Positions 29,192 to 36,985 of a stretch of DNA of 41,178 bases are shown in pieces. The DNA is taken from assembly GCA_035291545.1 (NCBI GenBank), contig DATDRW010000090.1, positions 1 through 41,178 on the forward strand, written 5' to 3'. The notes beneath the pieces were generated by a model that saw only the letters and a list, made by a program, of their open reading frames with translations, was not told the origin of the DNA and did no database searches. Within the stretch, counting starts at the first letter, position 1; each line of letters begins with the position of its first letter. This stretch comes from UBA11373 sp035291545. Lineage in GTDB: Bacteria > Actinomycetota > Acidimicrobiia > Spongiisociales > UBA11373. Position numbers and translations under genes: made by a program.

Positions 29192-32002
29192 CTACCCTCG
29201 GTAGAACACCCGTTCCACCACCCGGCGCGCCCGGCGCGTCACCCTCCGGTACTCCTCGCGCAGTGCGGTGCGCGGCGCCAGGTCATAGCCGAGCGACCTC
29301 GCCACCGCCGTCGCCTCGACCGGGTCGGTGGGGAGTGAGTCGCGGGTACGCCCGGCGCGGAGGAAGAGGCGGTTGCGCACCGCGGCACAGAACCGATATG
29401 CCTCGTCGAGGGCGGCGGCATCCTCGCCCTCGAGCAGTCGGGCGTGGTGGAGGGAGGCGAGTGCCTGCAGGGTCGATGGGGTGCGCAGCGCGGGGATGGC
29501 GTAGCCGTGCTGCATCTGCAGCAGCTGCACCGTCCACTCGATGTCGGCGAGGGCCCCCCTCCCGAGTTTCACGTGGAAGTCGGGATCCTCTCCGATTGGG
29601 ATCCTTTCCTGCTCCACCCGGGCCTTCATGGCGCGGATCGCGCGCACCTGTTCGGCGGTGACCCGCTCCGGATGGGAGCGTTCCCGGGCCGCGGCGACGA
29701 AATCCGCAGCGAGAGTCGGATTGCCGGCGGCGGGGCGTACCCGTAGCAGCGCCTGGTGCTCCCATGTGAGCGCCCATCTGTCCCAGTAGCTCTCGTACGC
29801 GGGGAGGGATCGGACGATCGCTCCCTTTTTGCCTTCCGGCCGCAGATCGAGATCGAGTGGTGGCGGCGGCACTCCGAGCGACGACGACGCCAGGGAGCCG
29901 ACGAGCAACTCGACGACCCGGGCGGCGTCCCCCTCCTCGCCGGGCCGTCCCGCCGCGGTGAACACCACCAGACCGTCGAGGTCGGAGGCATACGTGAGCT
30001 CCCTCCCGCCCCACTTCCCCAGGGCAATCACGGCGACGGGCGGGGGCGTCCGTCCCTCGCGCTGCGCCTCCGTTTGCGCGGCGGCGAGCAAACCGGCGAC
30101 CAGGGCGTCGGCGGTGTCGGAGAGGCGGCGCCCGACGGTCTCGGCGTCGCTCAGTCCGGCGACGTCGGCGGTGATGGTCTCCAGCAGGTGCTCCGCCCAG
30201 AAGCGGTGGAGAGCGTGTACGCGCGCCGGGTGGTCCTCGCGCACCCCGATTCGGGCCACGGCCTCGGCGGCGAGGTGGGAGGCGTCCGGCGGACCGGCCA
30301 GGGCGGCATCGTCACCGAGGACCGGGAGGGCTGCCGGAATCCGGTCGACCAGCCGTCCCGCGGTGCGTGCGGTGCCGAGGAGATGGCAGAGGCGTTCCGC
30401 AGCCGCCGGGTTGTCTCGCAGCGCGCCGATCAAGGCGGTGTTGTCGGCGGCGTCGGTCACGAGCAGCCGGAGCTGGGTCAGCCCGAGGTCGGGATCCGGC
30501 GACGCCGACAGCCATTCCATCATCAGGGGGAGGAGCTGGTGCATCAGTCGGCTCCGCCGCGACAAGCCGGTGGTGAGATCTGCGACGGCAGCACGCGCCG
30601 CCGCGGAGTCTGTGAATCCCAGGGCGGCCAGCTGCCGGTCGATGCGGGCGCCGGGGGCGGCCTCGGCGAACGCCTCGAGCAGGGGGCGGGAGAAGAGTCG
30701 TTCGTGGATGCCGCGCACGGTGGTGCGGTACGCCCGCAGGTCGGCGTCGAAGTGCTCGACGGCGCTACCCCCGGTGTCGTCGCGGTACCCCATCACCTTG
30801 GCGAGCCGTTCCCGGCCGGGAGGATCGGGGGGCACGGTGTGGGTCTGGCGCAGGTCCTGCAACTGCACCCGGTGTTCGACGTCGCGGAGCCACCGGTAGG
30901 CTGCGCTCAGCTCTCCGGCGTCTTCGGGTCGGACGTAGCCTCCGGCACCGAGGTGTCCCAGCGCTTCCAGTGTGTTGGCGGAACGCAGCGCAGGGTCGGC
31001 CCGGCCGTGGACGAGCTGGAGCAGTTGGACGGCGAACTCGACGTCGCGAATCCCGCCGACCCCGCGTTTCAGTTCGTCCGGTCCTTTCACCAGGCGCTCG
31101 GCTCGCGCCTTCATCGCCCGGATCTCGCGCACCGCTTCGGCCCCGAGCGTCTCCGGGTGCACGAAGGGTCGGGACGCCTCCAGGAACCCTGCCGCGAGCT
31201 CGGGGTCGCCGGCGGCCGGCCGTGCCTTCAGCAACGCCTGGAACTCCCAGGTGCGGGCCCACTGTTTCCAGTAGGCGCGGTACGAGTCGAGCGTGCGAGA
31301 CAGCGGCCCGGCCGAGCCTTCCGGGCGCAGGTCGGTGTCGACGCGGAAGGCGACACCCTCGGTCGTCCGTTTCGCCATCAGACCGATGAACGCTGCACCC
31401 GCCCTGACGGCGGCATCTGTTTCGCCCTCGTGGACGAACACGAGATCGATGTCGGAGGCGTAGTTGAGCTCGCGGCCACCCCACTTGCCGAGCGCGATCA
31501 CCGCGATGCGCGCTCCGGGCACTGTGTCCAGGGCCGCGTCGAGCGCGACGCGCGTGGCTGCGTCGGCGAGGTCGCTCAGGGCGGCGCCCACGGCCGGCAT
31601 GTCGATCTTCCGGGTGAGGTCGAGTCCGGCGATTCGCAGCAGGCCTGCACCCACCTGGCGCCGAAGTGATCCGGTCGGGTCCCCGGGATCGAGGACGATC
31701 ACCGGGTCGGGCACCGTCCGGGCAGCAAGCGGTGTCAGCGCATCGTCGCCGAGTGCCGCGGCGATGCCGGCAAGGGCGCGGCCCGCACCGCACACGGCGA
31801 CGATCCGCGCCGCCAATTCGGGATCCTCGAGCGAGGCGGCCGCCAGCGCAGGACCGGCTTCGAGCACGCGGGCGATGCGGACGGCGGTTGCTCGCGGTTC
31901 GGGCCCCGTGCGCAGTGCCTCGAGGGCGGCGCCGATCCGTTCCGGATGGTCGTGCCAGAGAGTGCCGCCGAGTGCGTCGGGAGGAGTGGACCGGTTGCTC
32001 AC
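29192..32002 (-). CDS. glnE: Bifunctional glutamine synthetase adenylyltransferase/deadenylase
   Basis: 936 aa. Two homologous nucleotidyltransferase halves: GKWGGRELNYASDIDLVFVHEG near residue 170 (deadenylylase half) and GKWGGRELTYASDLDGLVVF near 665 (adenylylase half), each followed by DTDLRPEG/DLDLRPEGKKG and a GlnD-UR-like helical domain (GVGGIRDVEFAVQLLQL; GRGALADIEWTVQLLQM). It adds or removes AMP on glutamine synthetase according to nitrogen state. The length is normal. GTG 32002 is preceded at 8 nt by TACCCT, so it is possibly leaderless. Confidence 0.96.
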   Translation of the reverse strand: MSNRSTPPDALGGTLWHDHPERIGAALEALRTGPEPRATAVRIARVLEAGPALAAASLEDPELAARIVAVCGAGRALAGIAAALGDDALTPLAARTVPDPVIVLDPGDPTGSLRRQVGAGLLRIAGLDLTRKIDMPAVGAALSDLADAATRVALDAALDTVPGARIAVIALGKWGGRELNYASDIDLVFVHEGETDAAVRAGAAFIGLMAKRTTEGVAFRVDTDLRPEGSAGPLSRTLDSYRAYWKQWARTWEFQALLKARPAAGDPELAAGFLEASRPFVHPETLGAEAVREIRAMKARAERLVKGPDELKRGVGGIRDVEFAVQLLQLVHGRADPALRSANTLEALGHLGAGGYVRPEDAGELSAAYRWLRDVEHRVQLQDLRQTHTVPPDPPGRERLAKVMGYRDDTGGSAVEHFDADLRAYRTTVRGIHERLFSRPLLEAFAEAAPGARIDRQLAALGFTDSAAARAAVADLTTGLSRRSRLMHQLLPLMMEWLSASPDPDLGLTQLRLLVTDAADNTALIGALRDNPAAAERLCHLLGTARTAGRLVDRIPAALPVLGDDAALAGPPDASHLAAEAVARIGVREDHPARVHALHRFWAEHLLETITADVAGLSDAETVGRRLSDTADALVAGLLAAAQTEAQREGRTPPPVAVIALGKWGGRELTYASDLDGLVVFTAAGRPGEEGDAARVVELLVGSLASSSLGVPPPPLDLDLRPEGKKGAIVRSLPAYESYWDRWALTWEHQALLRVRPAAGNPTLAADFVAAARERSHPERVTAEQVRAIRAMKARVEQERIPIGEDPDFHVKLGRGALADIEWTVQLLQMQHGYAIPALRTPSTLQALASLHHARLLEGEDAAALDEAYRFCAAVRNRLFLRAGRTRDSLPTDPVEATAVARSLGYDLAPRTALREEYRRVTRRARRVVERVFYRG

Positions 32003-32010
32003 GCCCCGAG

Positions 32011-32016
32011 AGGGTA
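32011..32016 (-). promoter_or_regulatory. -10 box of glnE
   Basis: TACCCT on the minus strand, 8 nt before GTG 32002. Confidence 0.45.
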
Positions 32017-32077
32017 CGGGTCATTCGGAAGGGATCGCGGTCCCGAGCCCCCGGCCGGACGCCTGCCGACCCCTGGC

Positions 32078-32083
32078 TAGGCT
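32078..32083 (+). promoter_or_regulatory. -10 box of the class IV aminotransferase
   Basis: TAGGCT, 7 nt before ATG 32091, with no Shine-Dalgarno. Confidence 0.5.
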
Positions 32084-32090
32084 CGCCGCG

Positions 32091-32936
32091 ATGCGGGTGA
32101 TCATCGACGGCGTCGCGCGCGACGAGCGGACGGCCTCAGTGTCGGTGTTCGACTGGGCGGTCATCCGCGGGTTCGGCGTGTTCGAGCTGGTGCGCTCGTA
32201 CCGCGGCGACCTGTTTCGCCTCGATCGTCACCTCGACCGACTCGAGCACAGCGCGGCTGCGCTGGCGATCGAGGTTCCGGACCGGGCCGCGATCGCCGGC
32301 GACATGGGGCGGGTAGCCGCCACCCGGGGGGACGGGCAGGTGCGGGTGATCCTCACGGGAGGCGGCCGCGATCTGTCGGTGACCGCTCCCCCCCGCACGA
32401 TCGTCATGTGGGAGCCCTTGCCGCTCGCACCGGATCGCATCAGGGTCATGCCGGTGGTGGCGCCCTGGCATCCGGCCACCGACTCGGGGGGCTACGCCGG
32501 TGTGAAGTGGACTTCGTACGCCCCCAACATGGCCGCCACCGACCGGGCGAGGCGTGCGGGTTTCGACGATGCCATGCTCGTCACCCCCGACGCGGTGGTG
32601 CTCGAGGGGCCGACCTTCTCGTTTGCCTGGGTCAGGGGGGGCCGGGTGGAGACCCCGTCGCTCGACCTCGGGATCCTCCCCTCGATCACCCGGGACGTGC
32701 TGTTCGAGTGCTGCGGGCGTCTCGGGCTCCCGGTGAAGCAGGGTCGCTACCCGCTCGACCGGGTCATCTCGGCCGACGAGGTCGTGGCGCTGTCGACCAA
32801 CAAGCAGGTGAGCCCGGTCGCGCAGGTGGGGGAGAACCTCATCCCCGGCGGTCCGATGGCCGGCCGGCTCGCCGCGGCGTTCACCGCCATCGTGCAGGAG
32901 GAGACGGCCGGTTCACGACCGGGCCCGATTCCGTAG
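32091..32936 (+). CDS. Class IV PLP-dependent aminotransferase / aminodeoxychorismate lyase family
   Basis: 281 aa. Fold-type IV pattern: DWAVIRGFGVFELVRSYRG (residues 21-39), LDRHLDRLEHSA, PLP lysine Lys139 in AGVKWTSY, AMLVTPDAVVLEGPTFSFAWV, LDLGILPSITRDVLFE. Members are branched-chain or D-amino-acid transaminases or 4-amino-4-deoxychorismate lyases (folate). The motif residues do not decide among them; no pabB is adjacent. It is probably cotranscribed with nothing upstream (divergent from glnE), and pckA follows after 33 bp with its own -10. Confidence 0.85.
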   Translation: MRVIIDGVARDERTASVSVFDWAVIRGFGVFELVRSYRGDLFRLDRHLDRLEHSAAALAIEVPDRAAIAGDMGRVAATRGDGQVRVILTGGGRDLSVTAPPRTIVMWEPLPLAPDRIRVMPVVAPWHPATDSGGYAGVKWTSYAPNMAATDRARRAGFDDAMLVTPDAVVLEGPTFSFAWVRGGRVETPSLDLGILPSITRDVLFECCGRLGLPVKQGRYPLDRVISADEVVALSTNKQVSPVAQVGENLIPGGPMAGRLAAAFTAIVQEETAGSRPGPIP

Positions 32937-32939
32937 ACT
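32934..32939 (+). promoter_or_regulatory. -10 box of pckA
   Basis: TAGACT overlapping the stop codon of the aminotransferase gene, with TTCACG 16 bp upstream. The leader of about 30 nt carries GGGGAGAGGGG before ATG 32970. Confidence 0.4.
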
Positions 32940-32969
32940 GTCGGCCTTCGCGGTCGGGGAGAGGGGTTC

Positions 32970-34487
32970 ATGGAGATCCGTGCACGGTCGGTGCTCACCA
33001 ACCCCGGCGCCTCCGAGCTGCGGGAACTCACCGCGGCTCAGCCGACGGCGCATCTCACCGAGTACGCCAACCTCGACGTGATCACGACCGTCACCGCCCG
33101 CTCCAAGGGATCGACCTTCATCGTGTCGGACGAGCCGCACAATCACACGGATCCGGTGATCTCGCGCGAACAGTACGACTCCCTGGCCGCGTCCCAGGAC
33201 GCCTTCATCGAGGGGCGCGACATGATCGTGCTCGATGGGTACATCGGCGATCACCCGGCGGCTCGCATGCGCACCCGGCTCGTCGTGGAACGGTCGAACG
33301 CCAACCTCGCCGCCATGCAACGTCTGCTCTACTTTCCCGCCGAGGACGGCGCCGAGCCCGAACTGACCGTCATCTACACGCCGAACCTCCCGGCACCCGG
33401 GTTCCCGGAGGACCGGGGCATCCTGGTCGACCTCGACGCCGGGGTCACCCGGGTGTTCAACGCCGACTACTTCGGCGAGTCGAAGATGGGTGGGCTGAGG
33501 ATGTGGGACGCAGCCATGTACCGCCGCGGCGGACTGGCGATGCACAGCGGCCTCAAGTTGGTCGGCGACGGAGACCGACCGCGGGTGGGTCTCGTAGTGG
33601 GCCTGTCCGGCACGGGCAAGACCACGACCACTTTTTCCCGGGCAGGCGGGGGAGCCCCGGTGCAGGACGACTTCGTGGCGCTCTATCCGGGCGGCAGGGT
33701 GTACGGCACCGAGGCAGGGACGTTCGCCAAGGTGTACGGGCTGACTCCCGAGTCGGAGCCCTCGGTTTGGTATGGCGCTACCCAACGCGGTTCCTACCTC
33801 GAGAACGTGGCGATCGACCCCTCCGGCAGGCTCGACTGGTTCGACCGGTCGCACACCGAGAACGGCCGAGCCGTGATCGCTGCTGCCGACATCCCCGGGT
33901 TCGTGGCGCCGGTCAACGTCGAGGTCGCGGACTTCATGCTCATCCTCAACCGCAACTCCAACATCATCCCGGCCGTGACCCGCCTGACCAAGGACCAGGC
34001 CGCGGCCTACTTCATGCTCGGGGAGACCCAGGGCACCAGCGCCGGCGGCAAGGCCGAGGCGGGCAAGTCTCTCAGGGTTCCCGGAACCAATCCGTTCTTC
34101 GCCTATCGGCACGAGTGGCAGGCCAACCGGCTGCGGGAGCTGCTCGATACCTGCCACGTCGAGGGCTTTGTGCTCAACACGGGGAGGGTCGGCGGTCCCG
34201 ACGGCGACGAACAGTCCTGCAAGATCACGCCCGCGATCTCGGCGGCGATCGTTGCGGCCATCGCTCACGGCGGGATCGAATGGGTCACCGACCCCGACTT
34301 CGGCTACGAGGTGGCGGCATCGGTGCCCGGTGTCGACGATGTCGAGTTGCTGCAGCCGCGGCTCCTCTATCAGCGCCAGCAACGCTCCGTCGAGTACGCC
34401 GACATCGTGACCTCGCTGCACCGCGAGCGTAGGGAGCATCTTGCCGGCTATCGGGATCTCCTTCCTGAGATCGTCGCCGCGGTGTGA
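32970..34487 (+). CDS. pckA: ATP-type phosphoenolpyruvate carboxykinase (divergent)
   Basis: 505 aa. P-loop GLSGTGKTTTTF near residue 210 follows AMHSGLKL (the conserved Mn-binding His), with ESKMGGLRMW carrying the other metal-site Lys. The kinase-2 Asp pair is present as QDDFVALYPGG, but the usual DDEHGW sequence is replaced. HTENGR and RNSNIIPAVTRLTKDQAAAYF match the ATP-PEPCK C-terminal lobe. It converts oxaloacetate + ATP to PEP + CO2 at the entry to gluconeogenesis. Most actinobacteria use the GTP enzyme, so the ATP type is notable. The next gene overlaps its stop. Confidence 0.9.
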   Translation: MEIRARSVLTNPGASELRELTAAQPTAHLTEYANLDVITTVTARSKGSTFIVSDEPHNHTDPVISREQYDSLAASQDAFIEGRDMIVLDGYIGDHPAARMRTRLVVERSNANLAAMQRLLYFPAEDGAEPELTVIYTPNLPAPGFPEDRGILVDLDAGVTRVFNADYFGESKMGGLRMWDAAMYRRGGLAMHSGLKLVGDGDRPRVGLVVGLSGTGKTTTTFSRAGGGAPVQDDFVALYPGGRVYGTEAGTFAKVYGLTPESEPSVWYGATQRGSYLENVAIDPSGRLDWFDRSHTENGRAVIAAADIPGFVAPVNVEVADFMLILNRNSNIIPAVTRLTKDQAAAYFMLGETQGTSAGGKAEAGKSLRVPGTNPFFAYRHEWQANRLRELLDTCHVEGFVLNTGRVGGPDGDEQSCKITPAISAAIVAAIAHGGIEWVTDPDFGYEVAASVPGVDDVELLQPRLLYQRQQRSVEYADIVTSLHRERREHLAGYRDLLPEIVAAV

Positions 34488-34894
34488 GCGCACTCGACGC
34501 CCTCGAGCTGGTCGACAACCTCTACCGGCGCGCCGTCGAGTCGCCTGCCGGCGTCGACGAGTCCTCGCTCGCAGAATGGATGGAGGAGGCGTCCGAGGCG
34601 ATCAGCCACGATCGGGTGCAGGCGAGGGCGCTGCGCAAGGCGGTGCGCCTGGCGCGAAAACTGGCGGCGTACTTTGCGATCGGCCGGCCCGCACTGCCCG
34701 ATTGGCACAACGGGGTCGACGAGGTCCTGGGGGCGCGCGGATGGGAGCCGCAGCTCGATCTGGTCCGTCACGAACTGGCGACGACACCCACGGGCGACCT
34801 ATTCGCCGCGGTCAAGGAGCGCCACCGCGCCGTCCATTTCACGGAGTGGATGGAGGGCGTGTCGTTCGAGGAGTGGTCGGCCGGCGGCCCGTAG
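34484..34894 (+). CDS. Unknown helical protein coupled to pckA
   Basis: 136 aa from GTG 34484, overlapping the pckA stop by 4 bp (GTGA). Mostly helical: LDALELVDNLYRRAVESP, LAEWMEEASEAISHDRVQARALRKAVRLARKLAAYF, then PDWHNGVDEVLGARGWEPQLDLVRHEL and TEWMEGVSFEEW. It is acidic and cytoplasmic, with no motif I recognise. Translational coupling suggests it modulates or stabilises the carboxykinase; that is inference. Confidence 0.75.
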   Translation: MSALDALELVDNLYRRAVESPAGVDESSLAEWMEEASEAISHDRVQARALRKAVRLARKLAAYFAIGRPALPDWHNGVDEVLGARGWEPQLDLVRHELATTPTGDLFAAVKERHRAVHFTEWMEGVSFEEWSAGGP

Positions 34895-34924
34895 CCGCTA
34901 CCCGCAAGATCGCGACGTTTCCGG

Positions 34925-34938
34925 CGGGCGACGGGAAG
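34925..34938. repeat. Minimal heptamer pair
   Basis: GGGCGAC and GGGAAGC in the 48-bp gap between two facing stop codons (34894 and 34943). Only two units, but the same kind as the long arrays and in the same kind of place. Confidence 0.5.
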
Positions 34939-34942
34939 CGCC

Positions 34943-35347
34943 TCATTCGGCCTCCCACGCCGTGACCCGTTCCGGCGTCACCGCGACCACGGGGCCTTGT
35001 GGGGGCTGCTCGCGGTACTGCGGGTACTTTGCGGCGAGAAGGGCGATCGCGGCGTCGAACTCCGGTCCCGCGGTGACGATCTCGACCGGACCGTCCACCC
35101 GTACCCACCACAGGTGGGACCAGTCTTCGTCGTAGTGGTCAACGAGCACCGAGGCACGGTGGTTGGCCGCGATGTTGCGAAGTCGCTTCAGGTCGGTGGT
35201 TCGCTTCGGTTTGTGATCGACTGCGGTGACGATGCGGTTGCCGTCCAGGGCGAACACGATCGGCACGATGTGGGGCTCGCCCCTCTTGTCGACGGTGGCC
35301 AGTCGTCCCACCCGCGCAGCCGCGACCCGTGCGAGCGGGTCGTTCAC
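34943..35347 (-). CDS. PPOX-class F420-dependent oxidoreductase family protein
   Basis: 134 aa. Split-barrel flavin/F420-binding fold: RVGRLATVDKRGEPHIVPIVFAL, the basic KPKRTTDLKRLRNI, ANHRASVLVDHYDEDWSHLWWVRVDGPVEIV, and the tail PERVTAWE. This is the short TIGR03668-like branch of the pyridoxamine-phosphate-oxidase superfamily, which uses F420 or flavin; the substrate is unknown. It suggests that the host makes F420. The GTG start at 35347 is followed immediately by the family N-terminus. A broken small gene ends one base upstream. Confidence 0.85.
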   Translation of the reverse strand: MNDPLARVAAARVGRLATVDKRGEPHIVPIVFALDGNRIVTAVDHKPKRTTDLKRLRNIAANHRASVLVDHYDEDWSHLWWVRVDGPVEIVTAGPEFDAAIALLAAKYPQYREQPPQGPVVAVTPERVTAWEAE

Positions 35348-35348
35348 G

Positions 35349-35550
35349 TCACTTCCGTCTCGCCGTCCACCACACCACGGCGGCGGCGAGGGTGGCGCCG
35401 GCGGCGATGAGGACGATGGTCACCGAGCCGATCCGGTATACCGGGACCCGCTCCTCGCAACGATTCGACCGAGTTGTCCTCCACGATCCGGTCGAACCGC
35501 GGGCCGAGGGCGACCAGGGTTGCGGCACAGGCGGTGCTCCGGCGGATCAT
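35349..35550 (-). pseudogene. Small membrane protein gene with apparent frameshift
   Basis: From ATG 35550 a frame with strong GC third positions reads MIRRSTACAATLVALGPRF and DRIVEDNSVESL. Near 35455-35465 the coding signal moves to the +1 frame, which continues CEERVPVYRIGSVTIV plus a membrane helix ending VVWWTARRK, stop at 35349-35351, two bases before the next gene's start. Staying in the first frame gives an Arg-rich, non-natural tail. A GTG start wholly in the second frame (59 aa) is possible but has poor codon use. Either a broken gene or a sequencing indel. Confidence 0.45.
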
Positions 35551-35774
35551 GTGGGTTACGACGCTACCGGGCAGTTCGAAAAAGGCCTTCCGCGTCCCGT
35601 CAGAATCGGCTATTGTGTAAGCAGTACACGCCTGGTGCGTGTGGCGCCGGTCTTCGCTCCTTTAGTTCCGTCGAGTGAGGTCGCCGCAGTACGTCCCTCC
35701 TTCGCACTGCGAATCGGGACCCTTCTGCGGGGCGTTCCATTCAGACGGTTCTCTCGCTTCTCGAAGGAGCAGAC
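35551..35774 (+). promoter_or_regulatory. Long leader of the RRM gene
   Basis: A TATTGT box at 35611-35616 would start an mRNA leader of about 155 nt. It holds an early hairpin (ACACGC/GCGTGT around 35626-35642) and ends with CGAAGGAGCAGAC before the ATG. Long structured leaders are common in cold-shock and RNA-binding-protein genes that regulate themselves. I see no gene in it. Confidence 0.45.
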
Positions 35775-36029
35775 ATGTCCACCAATATCTACGTGGGAAA
35801 TCTCACGTTCAACACCACATCTGCCGATCTGCGGAAGATGTTCGCCGAGCACGGCGAAGTCACCAAGGCGCAGGTCGTCGAGGATCGGGACACCGGCCGC
35901 AGCCGCGGTTTCGGTTTCGTCGAGATGGCGTCGGCCGATGCGGCCAGCAAGGCCATCGGGGCACTCAACGGGAAGAGCGTCGACGGTCGTCAATTGACCG
36001 TGAATCTCGCCAAAGAGCGTTCTCGCTAA
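35775..36029 (+). CDS. Single-domain RRM RNA-binding protein
   Basis: 84 aa, one complete RRM: RNP2 IYVGNL at 5-10, RNP1 RGFGFVEM at 44-51, and the loop and helices between. No C-terminal Gly-rich tail (ends KERSR). Such proteins (the cyanobacterial Rbp type) bind single-stranded RNA, are often cold- or stress-induced, and may act as chaperones. The Shine-Dalgarno GAAGGAG is good. A UUCG-capped terminator follows, so it is a single-gene transcript. Confidence 0.95.
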   Translation: MSTNIYVGNLTFNTTSADLRKMFAEHGEVTKAQVVEDRDTGRSRGFGFVEMASADAASKAIGALNGKSVDGRQLTVNLAKERSR

Positions 36030-36047
36030 CAACGCAGATCTGATCGG

Positions 36048-36081
36048 AGATCAGGGGTCGGGTTCGCCCGGCCCCTGATCT
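36048..36081 (+). terminator. Terminator with TTCG tetraloop after the RRM gene
   Basis: A 15-bp stem (36048-36062 and 36067-36081, one T-G pair) with loop TTCG, followed by GTTTGGGG, 18 bp after the stop. Confidence 0.9.
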
Positions 36082-36166
36082 GTTTGGGGGTGTCGACCTC
36101 CACCAATGTGCCCTTCGGCCCGACCGGAGTTGCCCGCATCCCGGGCCTGCGTGGCACCATCGGGCG

Positions 36167-36790
36167 ATGCCCGACCCGGAACGCAGCCGACTCCAGCGCA
36201 TTGCGCTGCGGCTCGAGTACGCCACCATCGCCTGGAACCTCGGCGAGGCGGTCCTCACCATCGGGCTCGGAATCGCCGCGGCCTCGCTGGCGCTGATCGG
36301 CTTCGGAGCCGACTCGGTCATCGAGGTCTTCGCATCGTCCGTCGTCGTATGGCACATCGCTCCGGGTCACCCGGTGGACCACCCCGGGCGTACCGCGCGG
36401 GCGTTGCGCCTTGTGGCGGTTGCGTTCTGGGTGCTGGCCCTCACCCTGTTTACGGTGGCGATGCGGGACCTGGCCACGGGGCGGCGACCCGGCGAGTCGC
36501 CCTGGGGAATCGCCTATCTCACGATCACCGCGCTCGTGATGTTCGGGCTCGCCGTCGCCAAACGGCGCATCGCCCGTCGGCTCGACTCGGCGCCGCTCCA
36601 CTCCGAGGCAACGCTCACGTTCCTCGACGGGATGCTCGCCACCGGCACGACGATCGGGCTCGCGCTCAACGCGCTGTTGGAGTGGTGGTGGGCGGATCCG
36701 GTCGCCGCCCTGATGGTGGCGCTGGTCTCAGCAAGCGAGGCTCGGGAGAACTGGCGTGAGGCGGGGGAGGTGGTCGCCGCGGTCGAGTGA
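36167..36790 (+). CDS. Cation-diffusion-facilitator-like membrane protein, no cytoplasmic domain
   Basis: 207 aa with five or six helices. The transmembrane core resembles CDF/cation efflux proteins: EYATIAWNLGEAVLTIGLGI, LALIGFGADSVIEVFAS (the Asp-bearing helix 2), EATLTFLDGMLATGTTIGLAL (helix 5 with Asp) and WWADPVAALMVALVSASEARENW. The usual C-terminal ferredoxin-like domain is missing, and the second-site His/Asp pair is not obvious. It may be a divalent-metal or proton-coupled exporter, or a non-transporting relative. The upstream terminator isolates it from the RRM gene. Confidence 0.75.
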   Translation: MPDPERSRLQRIALRLEYATIAWNLGEAVLTIGLGIAAASLALIGFGADSVIEVFASSVVVWHIAPGHPVDHPGRTARALRLVAVAFWVLALTLFTVAMRDLATGRRPGESPWGIAYLTITALVMFGLAVAKRRIARRLDSAPLHSEATLTFLDGMLATGTTIGLALNALLEWWWADPVAALMVALVSASEARENWREAGEVVAAVE

Positions 36791-36819
36791 CGGTGGTGCG
36801 CGCCTGGGAAGCGTGCACC

Positions 36820-36981
36820 ATGCAGCGTGCAGCCCCGTCGGAGTGCCCGGCGAGGCTGGAGCCTGACTCCGACTGAGGACTGACGACAAAGGAACGGGCG
36901 TCGGGTGACGGGTGCCGAGGGGCCAGGGCCTGGGGGTGAGGGGGACGGGCGACGGGCGACAGGTGTCCGGCGTCGGGCGTC
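36820..36981. repeat. Heptamer arrays, ATGCAGC and GGGCGTC/GGGCGAC types
   Basis: ATGCAGC, GTGCAGC at 36820-36833; GGGCGTC, GGGTGAC, GGGTGCC at 36896-36916; GGGCGAC twice at 36947-36960; then a slipped unit and GGGCGTC to 36981. Together they occupy most of the 195-bp gap between the facing CDF-like gene and mgtE. The register is broken in places, as in an ageing array. Confidence 0.85.
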
Positions 36982-36985
36982 GTCC

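Noticed and set aside
29756..31669. 637-codon rightward open frame
   Set aside because: Antisense to glnE, whose two catalytic halves are unmistakable.
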